Translations under genes and position numbers: made by a program | Shown: positions 34,241 to 47,588 of the stretch, in pieces | Layout of the letters: every line of letters starts with the position of its first letter | How positions within the stretch are numbered: position 1 is the first letter of the stretch | The notes under the pieces: generated by a model | Seen by the model: only the letters and a program-made list of their open reading frames with translations | Databases searched by the model: none | What the model was told of the DNA's origin: nothing | Source of the DNA: Pogonophryne albipinna | Taxonomy: Eukaryota; Chordata; Actinopteri; Perciformes; Artedidraconidae | NCBI GenBank assembly: GCA_028583405.1 | Contig: CM053249.1 | Location: forward strand, 36,336,765 to 36,400,764 | Reading direction: 5' to 3' | Length of the DNA stretch: 64,000 bases

Positions 34241-34601
34241 AGTTTGTGCTCTGATATGCACTGTCAACTGTGGGACCTCATATAGACAGGTTTGTTCCTT
34301 TCCAAGTCATGTCAAATCAATTTAATTTAACACAGGTGGACTCCAGTCAAGTTATAGAAACATCTCAAGGATGATCAGTGGAATGTACTTGAGCTACATT
34401 TTCAGTGTCAAAGCAAAGGGTGTGAATACATGTGATACACGTTTGCAAAAAAATCATTAAAAACGTTTTCACTTTGTCATTATTTGGTATTATGTGTGGA
34501 ATATTGAGAAATAAAATGAATTTAATCCATTTTGAAATAAGGCTGTAACATAACAAAATGTGAAAAAAGTTAAGGGGTATGAATACTTTCCGGATGCACT
34601 G
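34241..34601 (+). mobile_element. Right end of the Tc1-like element
   Basis: AGTTTGTGCTCTGATATGCA and the following 340 bp, with TTAACACAGGTGGACTCCAG and ending GAATACTTTCCGGATGCACTG, match the non-coding flank and inverted repeat of a common fish Tc1-like family. A TA follows (34602-34603). The transposase gene is gone. Confidence 0.85.
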
Positions 34602-34603
34602 TA

Positions 34604-34996
34604 CATTTTCTTTATCATGAACTAACATTTATTATCATTTTAACCTTGAAGAAAATTTTACATTTTTGTGAAATATAAGATGTTTTCATGTTCAGTGAGT
34701 ATATTCAAGTAAAAGGCACTCTCCTGATTTGGTGATCAATTATGTATATGTTTTTTATCAACATGTCAACCTTTGAATACAACATTCCTGAATGACTGTT
34801 GATATCTTATTATAAAATATTTATTTTAGTAAAACATTTTTTTATTTGGCAACTGGACTTGAATTGCATGAATGATGACACACATTCTGACAGCAAGGAC
34901 ATCAGTGGCTTTTACTGTATACATATTGCATCATTTTAAAAATGTTTAAATACAGATAAAATGATATGTACCTGTATGGTGCAATGTGAAATACAT
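34604..34996. other. AT-rich sequence, no feature seen
   Basis: No coding or repeat signal recognised. Confidence 0.5.
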
Positions 34997-35324
34997 CTTT
35001 ATTTATTTATTTTATTTTACCTTTATTTAACCAGGATAGGTCTCATTGAGATTAAAAATCTCTTTTTCAAGAGAGTCCTGGCCCAAGAATGGTAACAGCA
35101 CAGTTTCAGACAGTTTTACAGTTACAAACAATTAAAAAACACACAATCACAACACAGTCATACACCAAATTTAGCCAAAGCATTTACAGACACAGCGGCC
35201 TGCTTCAAGCTCAGTTAAAGTTGCTTTGAGTGTTTCTAATGAGACCAGCTCTCTGAGTTTCAGCTCAGTTTGAAGCAGGTTCCAAGCTTGAGGGGCAGCG
35301 TAACTGAACGCCCTTTTCCCAAGT

Positions 35325-37157
35325 TCAGTACGGACCTGGTACAGTTAAAAGGAAAAAGTTCTCGGAGCGAAGCCGATAGGATCCTGTGCATTTTCTATTT
35401 ATGTACATCCTTAGATAAGGGGGAAGAGCACCAAGAATAGCCTTATATATAAGGATGTGCCAATGTTTCAGTCTACGCGTGGTCAGGGAAGACCATCCAA
35501 CACGAGCGTATAGATTGCAGTGGTGCATCAAGGATCTGAGGTTTGTGATGAATCTCAGTGCACCGTGGTAGACGGTGTCCAGCGAGTGAAGGCACTGAGA
35601 AGATGCATTCATATAAACCACATCTCCATAATCCAGCACAGACAGAAAGGTTGCAGACACTAGTCTCTTTTTGGCCTCATAGGAAAAACAAGACTTGTTT
35701 CTAAAGAAAAAACCTAATTTTATTCTTAATTTTTTCAAGAGTTCCACAATGTGTGGTTTAAAAGAGAGCGAATTGTCAATTATAATTCCAAGATACTTAT
35801 ACTGCAACACAGACTCAACCTCCGTCTCCTGCAAGGTGGTGATAGGAGGAAGGTTCAAGACCTTGGCTTTTGCTTTCGAGAACATCATTAGCTTTGTCTT
35901 GGCAGCATTTAAAACAAGTTTCAAATCACACATGTTGGATTGTACAATGTTAAAAGCATTCTGGAGCTGACAAAGAGCCTGTTTCGGGGTGGACGCAGAA
36001 CAATAAATAACTGTATCATCAGTATAAAAATGCAAATTTGCATTCAAAACATTGTTATTAAGACTGTTAATGTAAATAATAAATAACAATGGTCCTAAAA
36101 CAGATCCCTGTGGCACACCCTTGGATACCAGAAGAGATGTTGAAGTTAAGCCTTCTTCCCGCACACACTGTGATCTGCATGAAAGATAGTTCTTAAACCA
36201 ACAGACAGCCTTACCTGAAAGACCAATACTAACGAGTCTTTGTAACAGTAAGGCATGATCCACTGTGTCAAAAGCCTTTGACAAGTCAATAAAAAGTGCT
36301 GCGCAATGCTCTCTATTGTCTAAGAAGTAAATAAGATAATTTACTACTTTTAAGGCAGCTGTTGTAGTGCTGTGTTTTTTCCTAAAACCAGATTGAAACT
36401 CAGATAAAATATTATTTATTGATAAAAACTCCTTCAGTTGGAAATTGACCAGTGATTCCAGTACTTTATTTAAAACACATAATTTGGAGATGGGTCTGTA
36501 GTTGTTTAGGTGAGTGGGGTCACCCCCTTTTAACAGTGGGAGAACAAAAGCAGATTTCCAAATAAGGGGAATTTCGTTTGTCTCCAAGGACAGATTAAAA
36601 AGATAAGCCAAGGGCAAAGCTATAAAATCAGCTGCTAACTTTAAAAAGTACGGCTCCAGGTTGTCAGGACCTGCTGATTTTCTTGGTTCCAAACTTTTCA
36701 GGGCTTTATGCACCCCTGAGACTGTTACTGGAATACAATTAAAGGGTTCACCCTCCCAGATACCACCGTCAGAGCGATCAGTGGCTCCTTGAGCTATGTT
36801 CTGCGAGGTAAACGGAGAACCAGAAGCAATAAAATGTTCATTAAAACAACCAAGCATTTCTGCCTTATCAGAGATTTGAACAGAGTCCTCCTTCACAATG
36901 CAATGTGGAAGCTCTATAACATTTTTGTTTCCAGCTAATGATTTAATAGTTTTCCAGAATTTAAGGGGATTATTTAGGTTGTCTGAAGTTTCAGTTAGGA
37001 GATGATCCGCTTTGGCATTTCTGATTTTAACGGTAAATGCATTTCGCAGCTGCCTGTAGAGCAGCCAATGTGACTCAAGACCTTGTACTCCTGGCTTTTG
37101 ACCATGCCACATTGCGCTCGTGTCGTAAATCAGAAAGATCTGATGTGAACCATGCAT
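35325..37157 (-). pseudogene. LINE reverse transcriptase
   Basis: A 610-codon frame: linker with KSLAGNK, then RT blocks RKSAGPDNLEP, LPLLKGGDPTHLNNYRPISK, QSGFRKKHSTTTAALK, ALFIDLSKAFDTVDH (catalytic Asp), GVPQGSVLGPLLFIIY and LHFYTDDTVIYC. The usual Tyr/Phe-Ala-Asp-Asp box reads YTDD here, an Ala to Thr change, which may or may not lower activity. The C-terminal region has FFFRNKSCFSYEAKKRL and LDYGDVVYM. A 1-nt frameshift near 37080 separates it from the endonuclease. Confidence 0.85.
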
Positions 37158-38094
37158 TTTCTCTGCCTTTTACTCTGTAGTTTCTTAAGGGGGCATGCCT
37201 ATCAACTATTTTAATAAAACCATCATAAAATAATGTCCAGGCAGTTTCAACATCTGCAATGAGATTGATTTTGTCCCAATCAAATAGAAACAGGTCGTGG
37301 AAAAAACCCTGCTCTACAAAATGTTTCATATCACGCTTTATGATGACACAGGGTTTTATCTTAGGGACTTTTGTATTCCCTACCGTGGCAATGACACAGT
37401 GGTCACTGATGTCATTTGCAAATACAGGAGCAGGGGTGTATTTATGAGAAGCATTTGTAAGAATTAGATCAATTAAGGAGGATTTTTCAGGAGATTTCAG
37501 ATTGGGTCTAGTGGGACTGCCAACAATCTGAAAGAGATTTAAGGAATTGCAGTATGTTTTAACATCATCAGATGCTGGTAGCAGCCAGTTCCAGTTAAGG
37601 TCACCCACAATGACAATTTCAGTATAGTTAAGACTGGACAAAAGCTGCATTAAAGATGGTAAAGCGTCGCTGACAGCTGAAGGTGGTCTGTAGCAACCAA
37701 CAACAGTAATATGGAGCGCTTTTGATACTTCCAAGTCAAGAGCCAAAAGTTCAAATTGTTTTGTCAGTGATTTAGAGAGAATAATTGTTACATGAAACTT
37801 CGATTTAACATAGACTGCAACACCTCCACCCTTTTTAGGTCGATCAGTTCTATACACATTATAGCCGTCAATGCAAATAAAATTGCTTGAAATTGATTTG
37901 GTTAGCCAAGTTTCAGATATCACTATTATATCAGCATCGGTTGAATGTGCCTAAATACGAATCATATCCATTTTACCAATCAAACTGCGCACATTCAAAT
38001 GGATGAGACCAAGACCAGACCTTGATTTAAAATCTGCAGGGGTGTTAAAATTAACACAAGATTCTGGTCCGGGGTTAGGTTGCACATTTCCTGA
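37075..38094 (-). pseudogene. LINE endonuclease with N-terminal 2A-like motif
   Basis: From 38094 downward the frame reads SGNVQPNPGPE, then LIHLNVRSLIGKMD (endonuclease start), a TAG at 37951-37953, then VISETWLT (metal-binding Glu), KKGGGVAVYV, VGCYRPPSAV, IVGDLNWNW (catalytic Asp), SLIDLILTN and NDISDHCVI (Asp-His). This is an APE-type endonuclease that would nick the target. Only the one stop interrupts it before the frameshift to RT. Upstream in the same frame a hydrophobic stretch (CLIVLLLLI) precedes the 2A-like word. Confidence 0.8.
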
Positions 38095-38998
38095 AATCAA
38101 CAATAAGAGTACAATTAGACACCTATAGACATGCCTAGGTGGACCTTTTTGACGGCTCTCTCTTAGTGTTTAAACCTAACATAAAACTATGAACATGGCT
38201 TGAAGAAATAATAAAGTTGTCTTGTAGAGCCATAAGGCTAATCAGACGGGCCAAGTCCACAGATCCGCACTTGACAGATGAGGGAGAGAGGGAGAGGGGG
38301 CTCAACATCGTGCCCAGCGGACTGCAAGAGGAGCACGTTCCCCGGCCTGGTAAAACCGGGGTTGGGAGAAATGGACGGGATATTTCGGTCCCGTGGGGAC
38401 TTCCCCCAGTGCTGCTCCAAATAAAAAGGGATAGGACAGCCAAAAGCAGTGACATAATTAAAATCCCGCGAAACGTGGAGAACCCGACCAAAACAGCAAA
38501 CTCTTGAGCTCCACGCCACAGGACAAGTTAGTGCAGAACAAAATCAGGGTCAATCCCATATAACTCCGTTCCGGGAATTTTCAACTACCCGATCAGCTGG
38601 GGACGATGCGTGTCGTGACGTCACATGTAAACAGGAAACCCGACCCGATGCATCGCTGGTTTAAAAGTAAAAAAACTGGATGAGTAGGGATCGTAACACA
38701 GTCAGATACAGTTCAATGCACAATTAAAAAAAAGCCAGGAACTTCCCTTTAGGATGAGAAAAAGAATTGGACCCATCAAGATCAACGATGTGTAGTCCGG
38801 TTGCCGAGTTGAACAGGATCCAATAGTCCAAGTAGCCGGTATTTCCGCCGGTAAGTCACACTACTACATTTACGATTAGGAGTTGAGATGTAGTAGTTGA
38901 AAAATTGAAAGTGTCCGCCAAACAATTTAGATGTAATCACTCAATCATACAGACATACGGACACAGAACGAGACGTGCTGCCATCTTGGGAGTGGACG
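38095..38998 (-). other. 5' region of the LINE
   Basis: GC-rich sequence with an open minus-strand frame of 118 codons (38135-38491) that I do not recognise. It may be an ORF1 remnant or 5' UTR with promoter. Confidence 0.45.
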
Positions 38999-39364
38999 TG
39001 AGGGTGAGCATTTATAAATGCTTTATAAATAAAGCTATCAATGCCTGAATCTGTTGAGGGATGTACATCAACATCTGTGCTGAGAACATCTCTCGGCATT
39101 TTGAATTTAAAACAAAGCTTTAACTTTAACACTTTGTTATCACAGTTGTTGCTGATTTTTCTGTTGATTATCACACTGATGTATTATGCCCCGTTCACAC
39201 CAAGGCTTTTCCCGTTCTAGCTCCGTGCTAGAGCTTTTCTGGTTCGGAACCGGTTCTTCGGTTCAGCTCCCGCTCTGTTCACACCGCTCAGAGCCCGACT
39301 GGTATTGCATCATGACGTAACCGTTTGCGTGCCTGTTTCATAAAGCCAAACCGCGCGGAAACCC

Positions 39365-39805
39365 ATAGATATATATATATATATATATACACTAGATGAC
39401 TCACCCGCGCTGCTGGCCAATGGAGACCGACGTTGCCACATGGCGGCCATCTTGCCACAGGCAGGTGCACTATTGAAATAACGTTAGATTGCTCAATTTT
39501 CAACCAATTTTCAAATGGTTTGGTTTGTTATAAACATCAAATATGTAGTTATGATACTGCATACTTATAATTATAATCATGGACTTTTTTCCTCTTGTCT
39601 CCTGTATCATAGCCATGCTAATAACGTTTATAATAAACCAAACCGTTTGTAAATCAGTCACGATTTCAGCGAGTTCAGAGTATTGTTGTGCAGATCCCTC
39701 ACCTCACAACAGCTGTAGCAGTAGCTGTTGACTGTGGCAAAATGGCCACCGGTGAGCTACGCTGGCGACTCCCCCTTGAGCCATCTAGCCTTTATATATA
39801 TCTAT
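39365..39805. mobile_element. Mutator-like MITE (10-bp TSD GCGGAAACCC)
   Basis: The insert begins ATAGATATATATA and ends TATATATATCTAT; GCGGAAACCC flanks it at 39355-39364 and 39806-39815. Inverted similarity continues for about 90 bp to the words GGCGGCCATCTTGCCA (left) and TGGCAAAATGGCCACC (right). Long TIRs with a 9-10-bp TSD point to a Mutator-like element. Confidence 0.8.
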
Positions 39806-39830
39806 GCGGAAACCCCTCACATCGACAACA

Positions 39831-39998
39831 ATGACCGATTGTATTGAAGCGCTACTCGTTTTGGTTTTGCTCTGTCGAAACAAAATGGAAGAAATGGGAC
39901 GACTTTACTACCAACTTTACAGTCGTTACATGCTACATTCAAAAGTTCTTTACAATCATCATCATCAACTTCAACGACGATTCCGTAGGAGAAAAAAG
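39831..39998 (+). CDS. First-exon-like ORF of the TGCCCC transposon
   Basis: ATG at 39831 opens a 56-codon stretch (MTDCIEALLVLVLLCRNK, ending QLQRRFRRRKK) that stops at a GT donor (39999). The MITE copy 3 is inserted so that its TSD begins with that donor. It may be exon 1 of a Harbinger-type gene; this is only a suggestion from position and the Arg-rich end. Confidence 0.35.
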
Positions 39999-40006
39999 GT
40001 AAATAT

Positions 40007-40935
<929 letters not shown>

Positions 40936-41240
40936 GTAAATATACGTCCTATTCGATGGCGTTAGAGCTAGCTGTTGTTAGCCTCTGCATGCACCAAGCT
41001 CAAAATTCCCAGCTTTACAGCATTAATTACTATGGTATAACATTAAAACGGATGCCCCCGCCTCCGACATAAGCGTGACGTATGCGGTGCTTGCTTTCTA
41101 GACCGACAACTTTTTGGTGCTTGAAACGAACCGGATTCCGGAGCTGAGGCGGCTCCGCTGCGGTGTGGCCAGGAAAAACCAGTGCTTTTCAAGCTCCAGC
41201 TCCGAACCGGCCCTGGAACCGCGTTGGTGTGAAAGGGGCA

Positions 41241-42892
41241 AGAGTCAGCAGCATCAGGAGAGCCACACTGTTAGTGATTAGGATGGGGCAATAACACAGG
41301 AAACACAAGAGTAGCAATTATAGGGACGTAGAGATAGAAACACAACATACAATGATTATTTAGAGGATACATCTATATTCAAAAGTGAGATAATTGGAAC
41401 ACTGGAGGACATCTTATATTTATTCTGCTACTGTTATATTTCCATAATATCCCCATGGGGCTTTAATGGTGTTACCTCACCTCTACATGTACAGTGAGTG
41501 TGTTTTCATGTGTGTGTGTGTGTGTTTATGTGTGTGTGTGCGTGCGTATGTGTGCTATTTACAATGCACAGAATGCAGGTGGACAACAATAAGTACAGTA
41601 ACAGTATTTTCAAATAAAAGATGTGTACACTGTAGGAGTAGTGTGATAGCAGCCAGATAACATTTGGGAGAATAAAAGTTTATATTGCACAGCTATTAAG
41701 ATTGCGTTACAGTAGTTGAATTGTCCAAATAAGACAAAGTTGTGCTTTGTGTCTCATGCAGAGTGTGAGTTGTGAAAAGGAAACTGTAAACCTGCAGCCA
41801 TGCACAGAACATGTGTGCATAAAAAGGCACATTATTACTGTAATATCATTGGATGTATTGCTTGTTTGTCATAACCCCGCTGTTCTTTTACACACTGAGC
41901 ATGTTCAGTTGTTTGCACTGAGCATTTCACATAGCATAAACCATTCGGCATGAGTACGTATGTAATTCATTTAGATTTAAAAGGATAGAACAAAACAATG
42001 ATATCAACCATAAGGGTGAGTAAGGGAAATGAAGACAGGAGAGAGGCCATCACTGAATCAGTTTCCTCTGTTTCTGTGGAGCTGATGTTTGTTGACCCCT
42101 CTCTTTCTCCTTTATCACTCCACACTGCCTCCATCCCTCCTCCCAGCAGGAATAACATCTCCCTCATTGATTCTCTTTTTATTTGTAGGAGCTAACAAGT
42201 GAGGAACTTCTTTTGCAGGGAACATGTTTTAAATTAAACATAACGCCACATCCAGGCCCACAGGGAATAGTTGTGAAGGAAGAGAGGCAACAGCTGCATT
42301 TAAAGCGTGTTCCTCCTCTCCTTCTCTGCTGTGAATCTGTCCTCCGATAAAAGCTGTGTTAGCCTCACATCCACTCATTTACTGAGACAGAGGCGCGATG
42401 GCTAATTCGCCTCCTTTTAAATGCTAATGCTCACAGTGCTGATATCTATCTAACATCCTCAAGACTATGTATGGAGTGCAGTGTGTGTTCTGGCTTATGT
42501 GAAGGGAAGTCTACGGAGTGTGTGTGTGTGTGTGTCTAAGTAAATGAGTGTGTGTGTGTGTGTGTGTATGTGAGAAAGTGTGAGTGTAAATGTGTGTGTG
42601 TGTGTGAATGACTTAGAGCTGCGCCACAAGGGGGAGATGAGACGTGATGATGTGAACACACACATCCAAGAAAAAGACAGAGGAGGGGACAAGAGAAGGG
42701 GGAGAGGAGGTGGAAGCGGGAGGAAAAAAAAGGTGGAGGATGAATTGGTGAGTGAGTGTGAAAGGGGGGAGCATCAAGGGAATTTTGTTTTTTCTCCTCT
42801 TCATGTATTAAATGTGTTCAGTTTTTTTGTGAAAGCACTTGTTTTATAAATAATGTTTTTATTATAATATTTCTTATTATAATTTGTATTAG
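41241..42892. other. Apparently unique sequence with TG repeats
   Basis: Interrupted (TG)n at 41506-41550 and 42517-42605. No gene recognised; could be host intergenic or intronic DNA. Confidence 0.5.
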
Positions 42893-43095
42893 GGAGGGGT
42901 GTGGTGCAGTGGGTTGTGCGTTGGTGTTCGGATCAGGGGAGCACAGGTTCAAACCCCACTGCAGTCAGCATGTCGTTGTGTCCCTGAGACACTTCACCCC
43001 AAAGTGCTCCTGTGGGGATTGTCCTCTGTATTGAGTATGTAAGTCGCTTTGGATAAAAGTCTAACATGTCATGTACTTGTTAATAATAATAATAA
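42893..43095 (+). mobile_element. tRNA-derived SINE with L2-like tail
   Basis: A-box-like GTGGTGCAGTGGGTTG near 42901, B box GGTTCAAACC at 42946-42955, tail GTAAGTCGCTTTGGATAAAA near 43040, and a (TAA)n end. The tail matches the L2 LINE 3' end at 14730, which explains how its RNA would be copied. Confidence 0.85.
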
Positions 43096-43812
43096 TTATT
43101 ATTATTATATGAAATGCTGATCTATAGGCCAAAATATTTTTTGTTAACACATTAGGAAAGCCTTGCATACTGAGGGTTATTCAGCACCAAAGGCCAAGTG
43201 GATGAAAACTCATTCCACATAAACAGGATGTGGTTCTTGTTGTACTCCTTACACCTCTCTCCCTCTCGCTGTAGTTCTTACATCTTGGCCTTATGGTCCA
43301 TTAATCATCTCTAAAACCCAGAGAAATGTCCCATTTGATAATGTATTCTCTCTCAAGTAGTCTAAAGACAGCTCAATGCAACATTGACACCTTGCAGCTA
43401 ATTATATCTTCAGTCCACAGCTCTGGTTTTAGCACTTAGCTTTAGCACTATAGAAGGCCTATCACCCCCCCACCCCCTCAGGACACTCAGTCGCTCCCCG
43501 CCGCTATCACCCCCCATCACAGAGGATTAGGTGCTAACTAACCCTCCTTTAATTAACTCGTGATTAGGTATTAATATCTGGCGCAGGTTCCAAGCTTGCA
43601 GTTATTGCCTTAATAAGTGGATTAGCGTTAGCCTCTCGCTGCTCTCCACTCTCTCACCCTCCTCTCACATCCATCCCCCTCGGCTTTCTCTGGCAACTGT
43701 TCAAAAGCTGACTTTCCTGCTAACAAGTGTGGTCAGATTGGATGTGATGTTGTTATTGACACAATTATGCACGCACAATTTCATTGATGAATTGATTCAG
43801 ATATAATCTCAT
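43096..43812. other. Sequence with no recognisable feature
   Basis: Starts with TAA/TTA repeats; otherwise nothing seen. Confidence 0.5.
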
Positions 43813-43892
43813 TTCATTTCAAACCTTTATTTAACCAGGTAGGTCCCATTGAGATCATTGATCTCTTTTTCAAGGGAGACCTACAGAAATAC
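43813..43892 (-). mobile_element. LINE 3'-tail fragment
   Basis: AAACCTTTATTTAACCAGGT, then CCCATTGAGATCATTGATCT and CTTTTTCAAGGGAGACCT match the 3' end of the LINE at 34997 (same words at 35015-35075). It is a strongly 5'-truncated insertion. Confidence 0.8.
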
Positions 43893-46388
43893 AATCTGGA
43901 TAACATCACCCCAAAGAGAAGGTCCTGTGTTAGAGTGCTTTGTTCTCCTGCTAACTAAAGTTGCATTCTACTAAACCTCCTCCTCATTGTGATGCAACCG
44001 CTAACACTAGTTAGCAAAGGATAAAAGCAAGTTGAAAGTAAACATTTAAAAAACATTTTGTAAAGAAAAAAGATGCATAGTGACATGTTGTTTCAGAATG
44101 ATTTGTTCAGTGTGCTTGGATAATTAAGAGGTGAAATTGAAGTTCACGTCTTTCAGACTATAAAACACAGGAGTTGCACAGGTGGTTGGTACATGTTCTG
44201 CGGAGCAAAAAAGGAACATCTGTTCTGTAATAATGACCTTGAGGGCAATATTTCTGTTTAAAAGCATCATAAAACACCAGAGATAACATTTTCAGCAGCT
44301 CACTGCTGGGCTTCTTTAGACCGTTTAAAGACAGAGGCGGGCAAATGTCTTTAACGAAAGAAACGTGTAATATTTAGCAGGTGTTAGAAAGGATTTACAG
44401 GAGGAAATTAAAAATATTTCCAGTGTATTAAAGCAAGCCAGCTGCATCACTTAGCAAGTCCAAGGAGCAGCTTTCAGAGAGCACACTCCACTTTAATGAG
44501 AAGCACACAATGCAGACAGCAATAGAGACCACAACAGTATGTGTGTTTATTTAAGCATTTACAGCTGGCCTGCAGCGGATAACAAAGCGGATATACAGTA
44601 TGTGACCTGATGGCATCACATGGAAGTAATGCGGTGGGAATACGTTAGAGGAGTGATCGCAGCATATGAGACTGTTATTAATTGTTGTGTTTTTTATGAT
44701 TAGATGGTTGTCATTAAAGTTGGTTATGATTGTTTCACATTTTGAGTAAACATTGATTCAAAGCATTTAGAAAATGGTGTCCCTGTGAGCCAATCCAGCT
44801 GACACATCAGATAACAAAGAATGCCAGAGTCACTGACAACACATTTTAAAATAATGTTATCATCCAAATTAAATATATTTCTTTATTCTAACTGGCTAAA
44901 CATTAAGATTCAACCGCTGCTGAGTCTTTGGTGTCAAATATTGAATGAGTCTGCCGCCGGCTCTCAGCTGTGGGACGACAGGACATGTCCAGTCTGCAGC
45001 ACACAACATATCTGTCAAAGCTTAGATATGAAGGGATGTCTGTTTGTGGAGTGAACGAATCAGACTGTATGTTTATGATCCTGTCTGGTTAGTTCTAAAC
45101 TAAATCCTTACTTAAAGGGTCACTTACATTGGATAGTAACTTCTTCTTCCAGACTGAGATATCAATAGAAAGTAAGGATTGTCGTGTTGAATTTGAACAG
45201 ATTGAGTCCGAAATGTCCGAAATCTTTACCCTGGCTTTATTTTGTCTGTTAGATGTCCGATTGAGCTCATGTTTAATCTACTCCTTCTCTGGGGCAAGCG
45301 AGTGTGTGTGTGTTTAAAACGTTTTAATAACAGATGGTGAAAAACCAAAAGAAAACAAACTTTCATATGCCAAAACAAAAGTTACGGACAATGTCCAGAC
45401 CTGATTTCCTATAATGAACTCCCATGATGTTTCCACGTCCATGTTTACGTTTCAATAAGAATTTATAATATCTGTAGAACTAACTTTGCATCATCTATAA
45501 GTTAGCACATTAATATGCTGAGATAAAATGGTTAACATGGTATACTTTACGTATATCTGTTAACGTCATGAAGATCACTTTGTCAGAGCCATGACATTAC
45601 CTTTTATCCAGTCTTTTTTTTGTGGAAAACATTTTGTATACTGTTTGTTGAGCAGCCTTTTCATTTGTGTGCCAACACATTAATGAACCACTGAGGTGTC
45701 AAAGATATGCATGAGCATGCATGCTCCGTAGCAAAAAAGAAGAAAACCCCCTCTACCCTGCTCTTAATTAGGCTGTTCTATCTTCAACACTAAATCTATA
45801 TTTTCACCTCCACATCACTCCTCACTCAAATGTCTTTATATCACTCCTTTTTTATTTTTATTTCAGTCCCTCTCTGTCTCTCTTGTCTTGAATAAATGCC
45901 AGCTCCCCTACCTGAAAGCCTTTTGCTCTGATTTACGAGGGAGTTGGAGCGTTCACATTATAAATCTCTCTCCCCTGTGACACTGCTGCTGGTATTCATC
46001 CCCCATTTTTTATTTTGTCTGTTTTTTTGTATACAGAGGGCTTTGGACCGGGGCCAAGGAAAGGCACTCTGGGATTATCACGAGGTTTAACAGGAATGAA
46101 GTGTGAATTACTACCGGGCCAACCTCCGCCATGTCATTTTGTTTTCTATTCGGACCTGTCGGGCCATTTCTCACATAATAAAGGTGTTAAAAGTACCATC
46201 AGAAAACCTTAAAGTCAGTCAGTATGAGTGAGTCAAGACTCACCTCTCAGATAGAGAACAAATAATATTGTGTTAGCAGTTGAACTTTGAAGTGTGGTTA
46301 AACACGAGTAAGTTATTTTTCCACGTTGCTGTTGCCGTTTATAAATACTATGTAATCTATGGTGATATATGATATTTTCTATATATGT
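43893..46388. other. Apparently unique sequence, no gene recognised
   Basis: Only short open frames; no splice-supported coding signal or repeat boundary that I can defend. Confidence 0.5.
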
Positions 46389-46545
46389 CCGGCAGTGGCT
46401 CAGCCGGCACTCGGCAGGGGCTTGGACGGGGAGCCGTAGGGTAGCTGGTTCAAGTCCCCGAACAGACTTAAAATATTGTACTTGAAGAGGTAGTTCACCT
46501 CCTGGGTCCACATGAGCAAGGCACCGGACACCCCACCACCCACCC
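46389..46545 (+). mobile_element. tRNA-derived SINE (second family)
   Basis: Head with GGCAGTGGCTCAGCCGG (A-box region) and GGTTCAAGTCC (B box, 46447-46457), followed by a body with GAGCAAGGCACCGGACACCC typical of fish SINEs. The 3' end is not defined. Confidence 0.7.
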
Positions 46546-46932
46546 TTTATCCAATGTTAGAGACTAGGACAGTTTACCTGAATGCTCCTTAGTGCTGCTG
46601 GCGTGCTGAAAGCGATGGATGGAGATGACGGAGGTCTCTGAGCTGCAGGAGGTCGTCTCCCTCTCCCCATCTGAGAGCCTTTACTGATGGAACTGTGTAT
46701 TTTGTGTTTATTATTGCATTTTAGAACATTTGAATGGAGTTTAATTTTTTACTTTGGTTGTCCCGAAAGATGCGTGGAACATTACACATGCATCACCAAG
46801 CAAGCTTCCTCTTGACATTTTGGGATATACAGTTCATTTAGGTTCTAGAGAGCACATAAAGCATGTTTCATTTCCTTATGCAATGTTAGTCGCATCAGAT
46901 GGAGTTTTTTTTATCATCAGGATTGGAATACC

Positions 46933-47582
46933 TACGGAGCCCCTAAAGAGACATAAAAAAAAAAAAAAAAAAAAGAGAGAGAAAAAAAAGTCGGGAAAAC
47001 GGGTAACTAAGCCCTAACCCGACTTTTTTTGGAGAAAGTTACCGCTGCGCCAAGGAGGAAGTGAAGCACACAGGAGAAGACAAGTCAGACAACCATTTCA
47101 TTGCAGACTGTTGTGTTTACGTGGGGAAATGACAGTGCATACATTATTTGAGGGGGGGGGGGGGGTGCTAGTGAATCGTCAACGGGGGGGTGTCCACCCC
47201 ACACACACACCTCTACACACACACACACACACACCTCTACACACATCGAACTGCCCGATTACTCCCCCTTTTATTAGTTTTATGAAGGAGATGTCCGGTC
47301 ACCAGGGTGCATGATGTGAGTCTGTTTGTGCTCTGCACAGCCCCGCTCTGTGTGTGTGTTCGGAGTGTTTGTTTCCCTTTAAACCAGCTGCGGGCAGTAC
47401 TCTGAGAGTCACGGACATGAATTCATAGATCTAAAATAATGTATACGCTGTCATTTCCCCACGTAAACATAACAGTCTGCAATGAAATGGTTGTCTGACT
47501 TGTCTCCTCCTGTGTGCTCCACTTCCTCCTTGGCGTGAGCACGAGAAACTAACCCGTTATCCCGACTTTTTTTTCTTCCGTA
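46933..47582. mobile_element. Long-TIR MITE with 6-bp TSD AATACC
   Basis: Starts TACGGAG and ends TTCCGTA; AATACC flanks it at 46927-46932 and 47583-47588. Inverted arms of about 150 bp (46982-47147 and 47436-47576) share AAGACAAGTCAGACAACC and TTTACGTGGGGAAATGACAG. A poly-A stretch (46958-46977) and a G14 run (47152-47165) lie inside. A 6-bp TSD with TACGGA termini would suit the IS3EU superfamily. Confidence 0.8.
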
Positions 47583-47588
47583 AATACC

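Larger units (their letters stand above)
34997..38998 (-). mobile_element. Jockey-superfamily LINE, near full length
   Basis: Minus strand. The 3' end has the tail AACCAGGATAGG (plus) with a (TTTA)n run at 34998-35027. Upstream come RT, endonuclease, a 2A-like motif and a GC-rich 5' region that ends with CAAGATGGCAGC at about 38980-38992, a YY1-site-like start often seen at LINE 5' ends. Clade (Rex1/Babar-, CR1- or L2-like) is not certain. No TSD was found. Confidence 0.8.

Noticed and set aside
41241..46388. Possible host exons among short ORFs (for example 44821-45054)
   Set aside because: No splice-flanked conserved coding pattern or recognisable domain; lengths are as expected by chance in AT-rich DNA.
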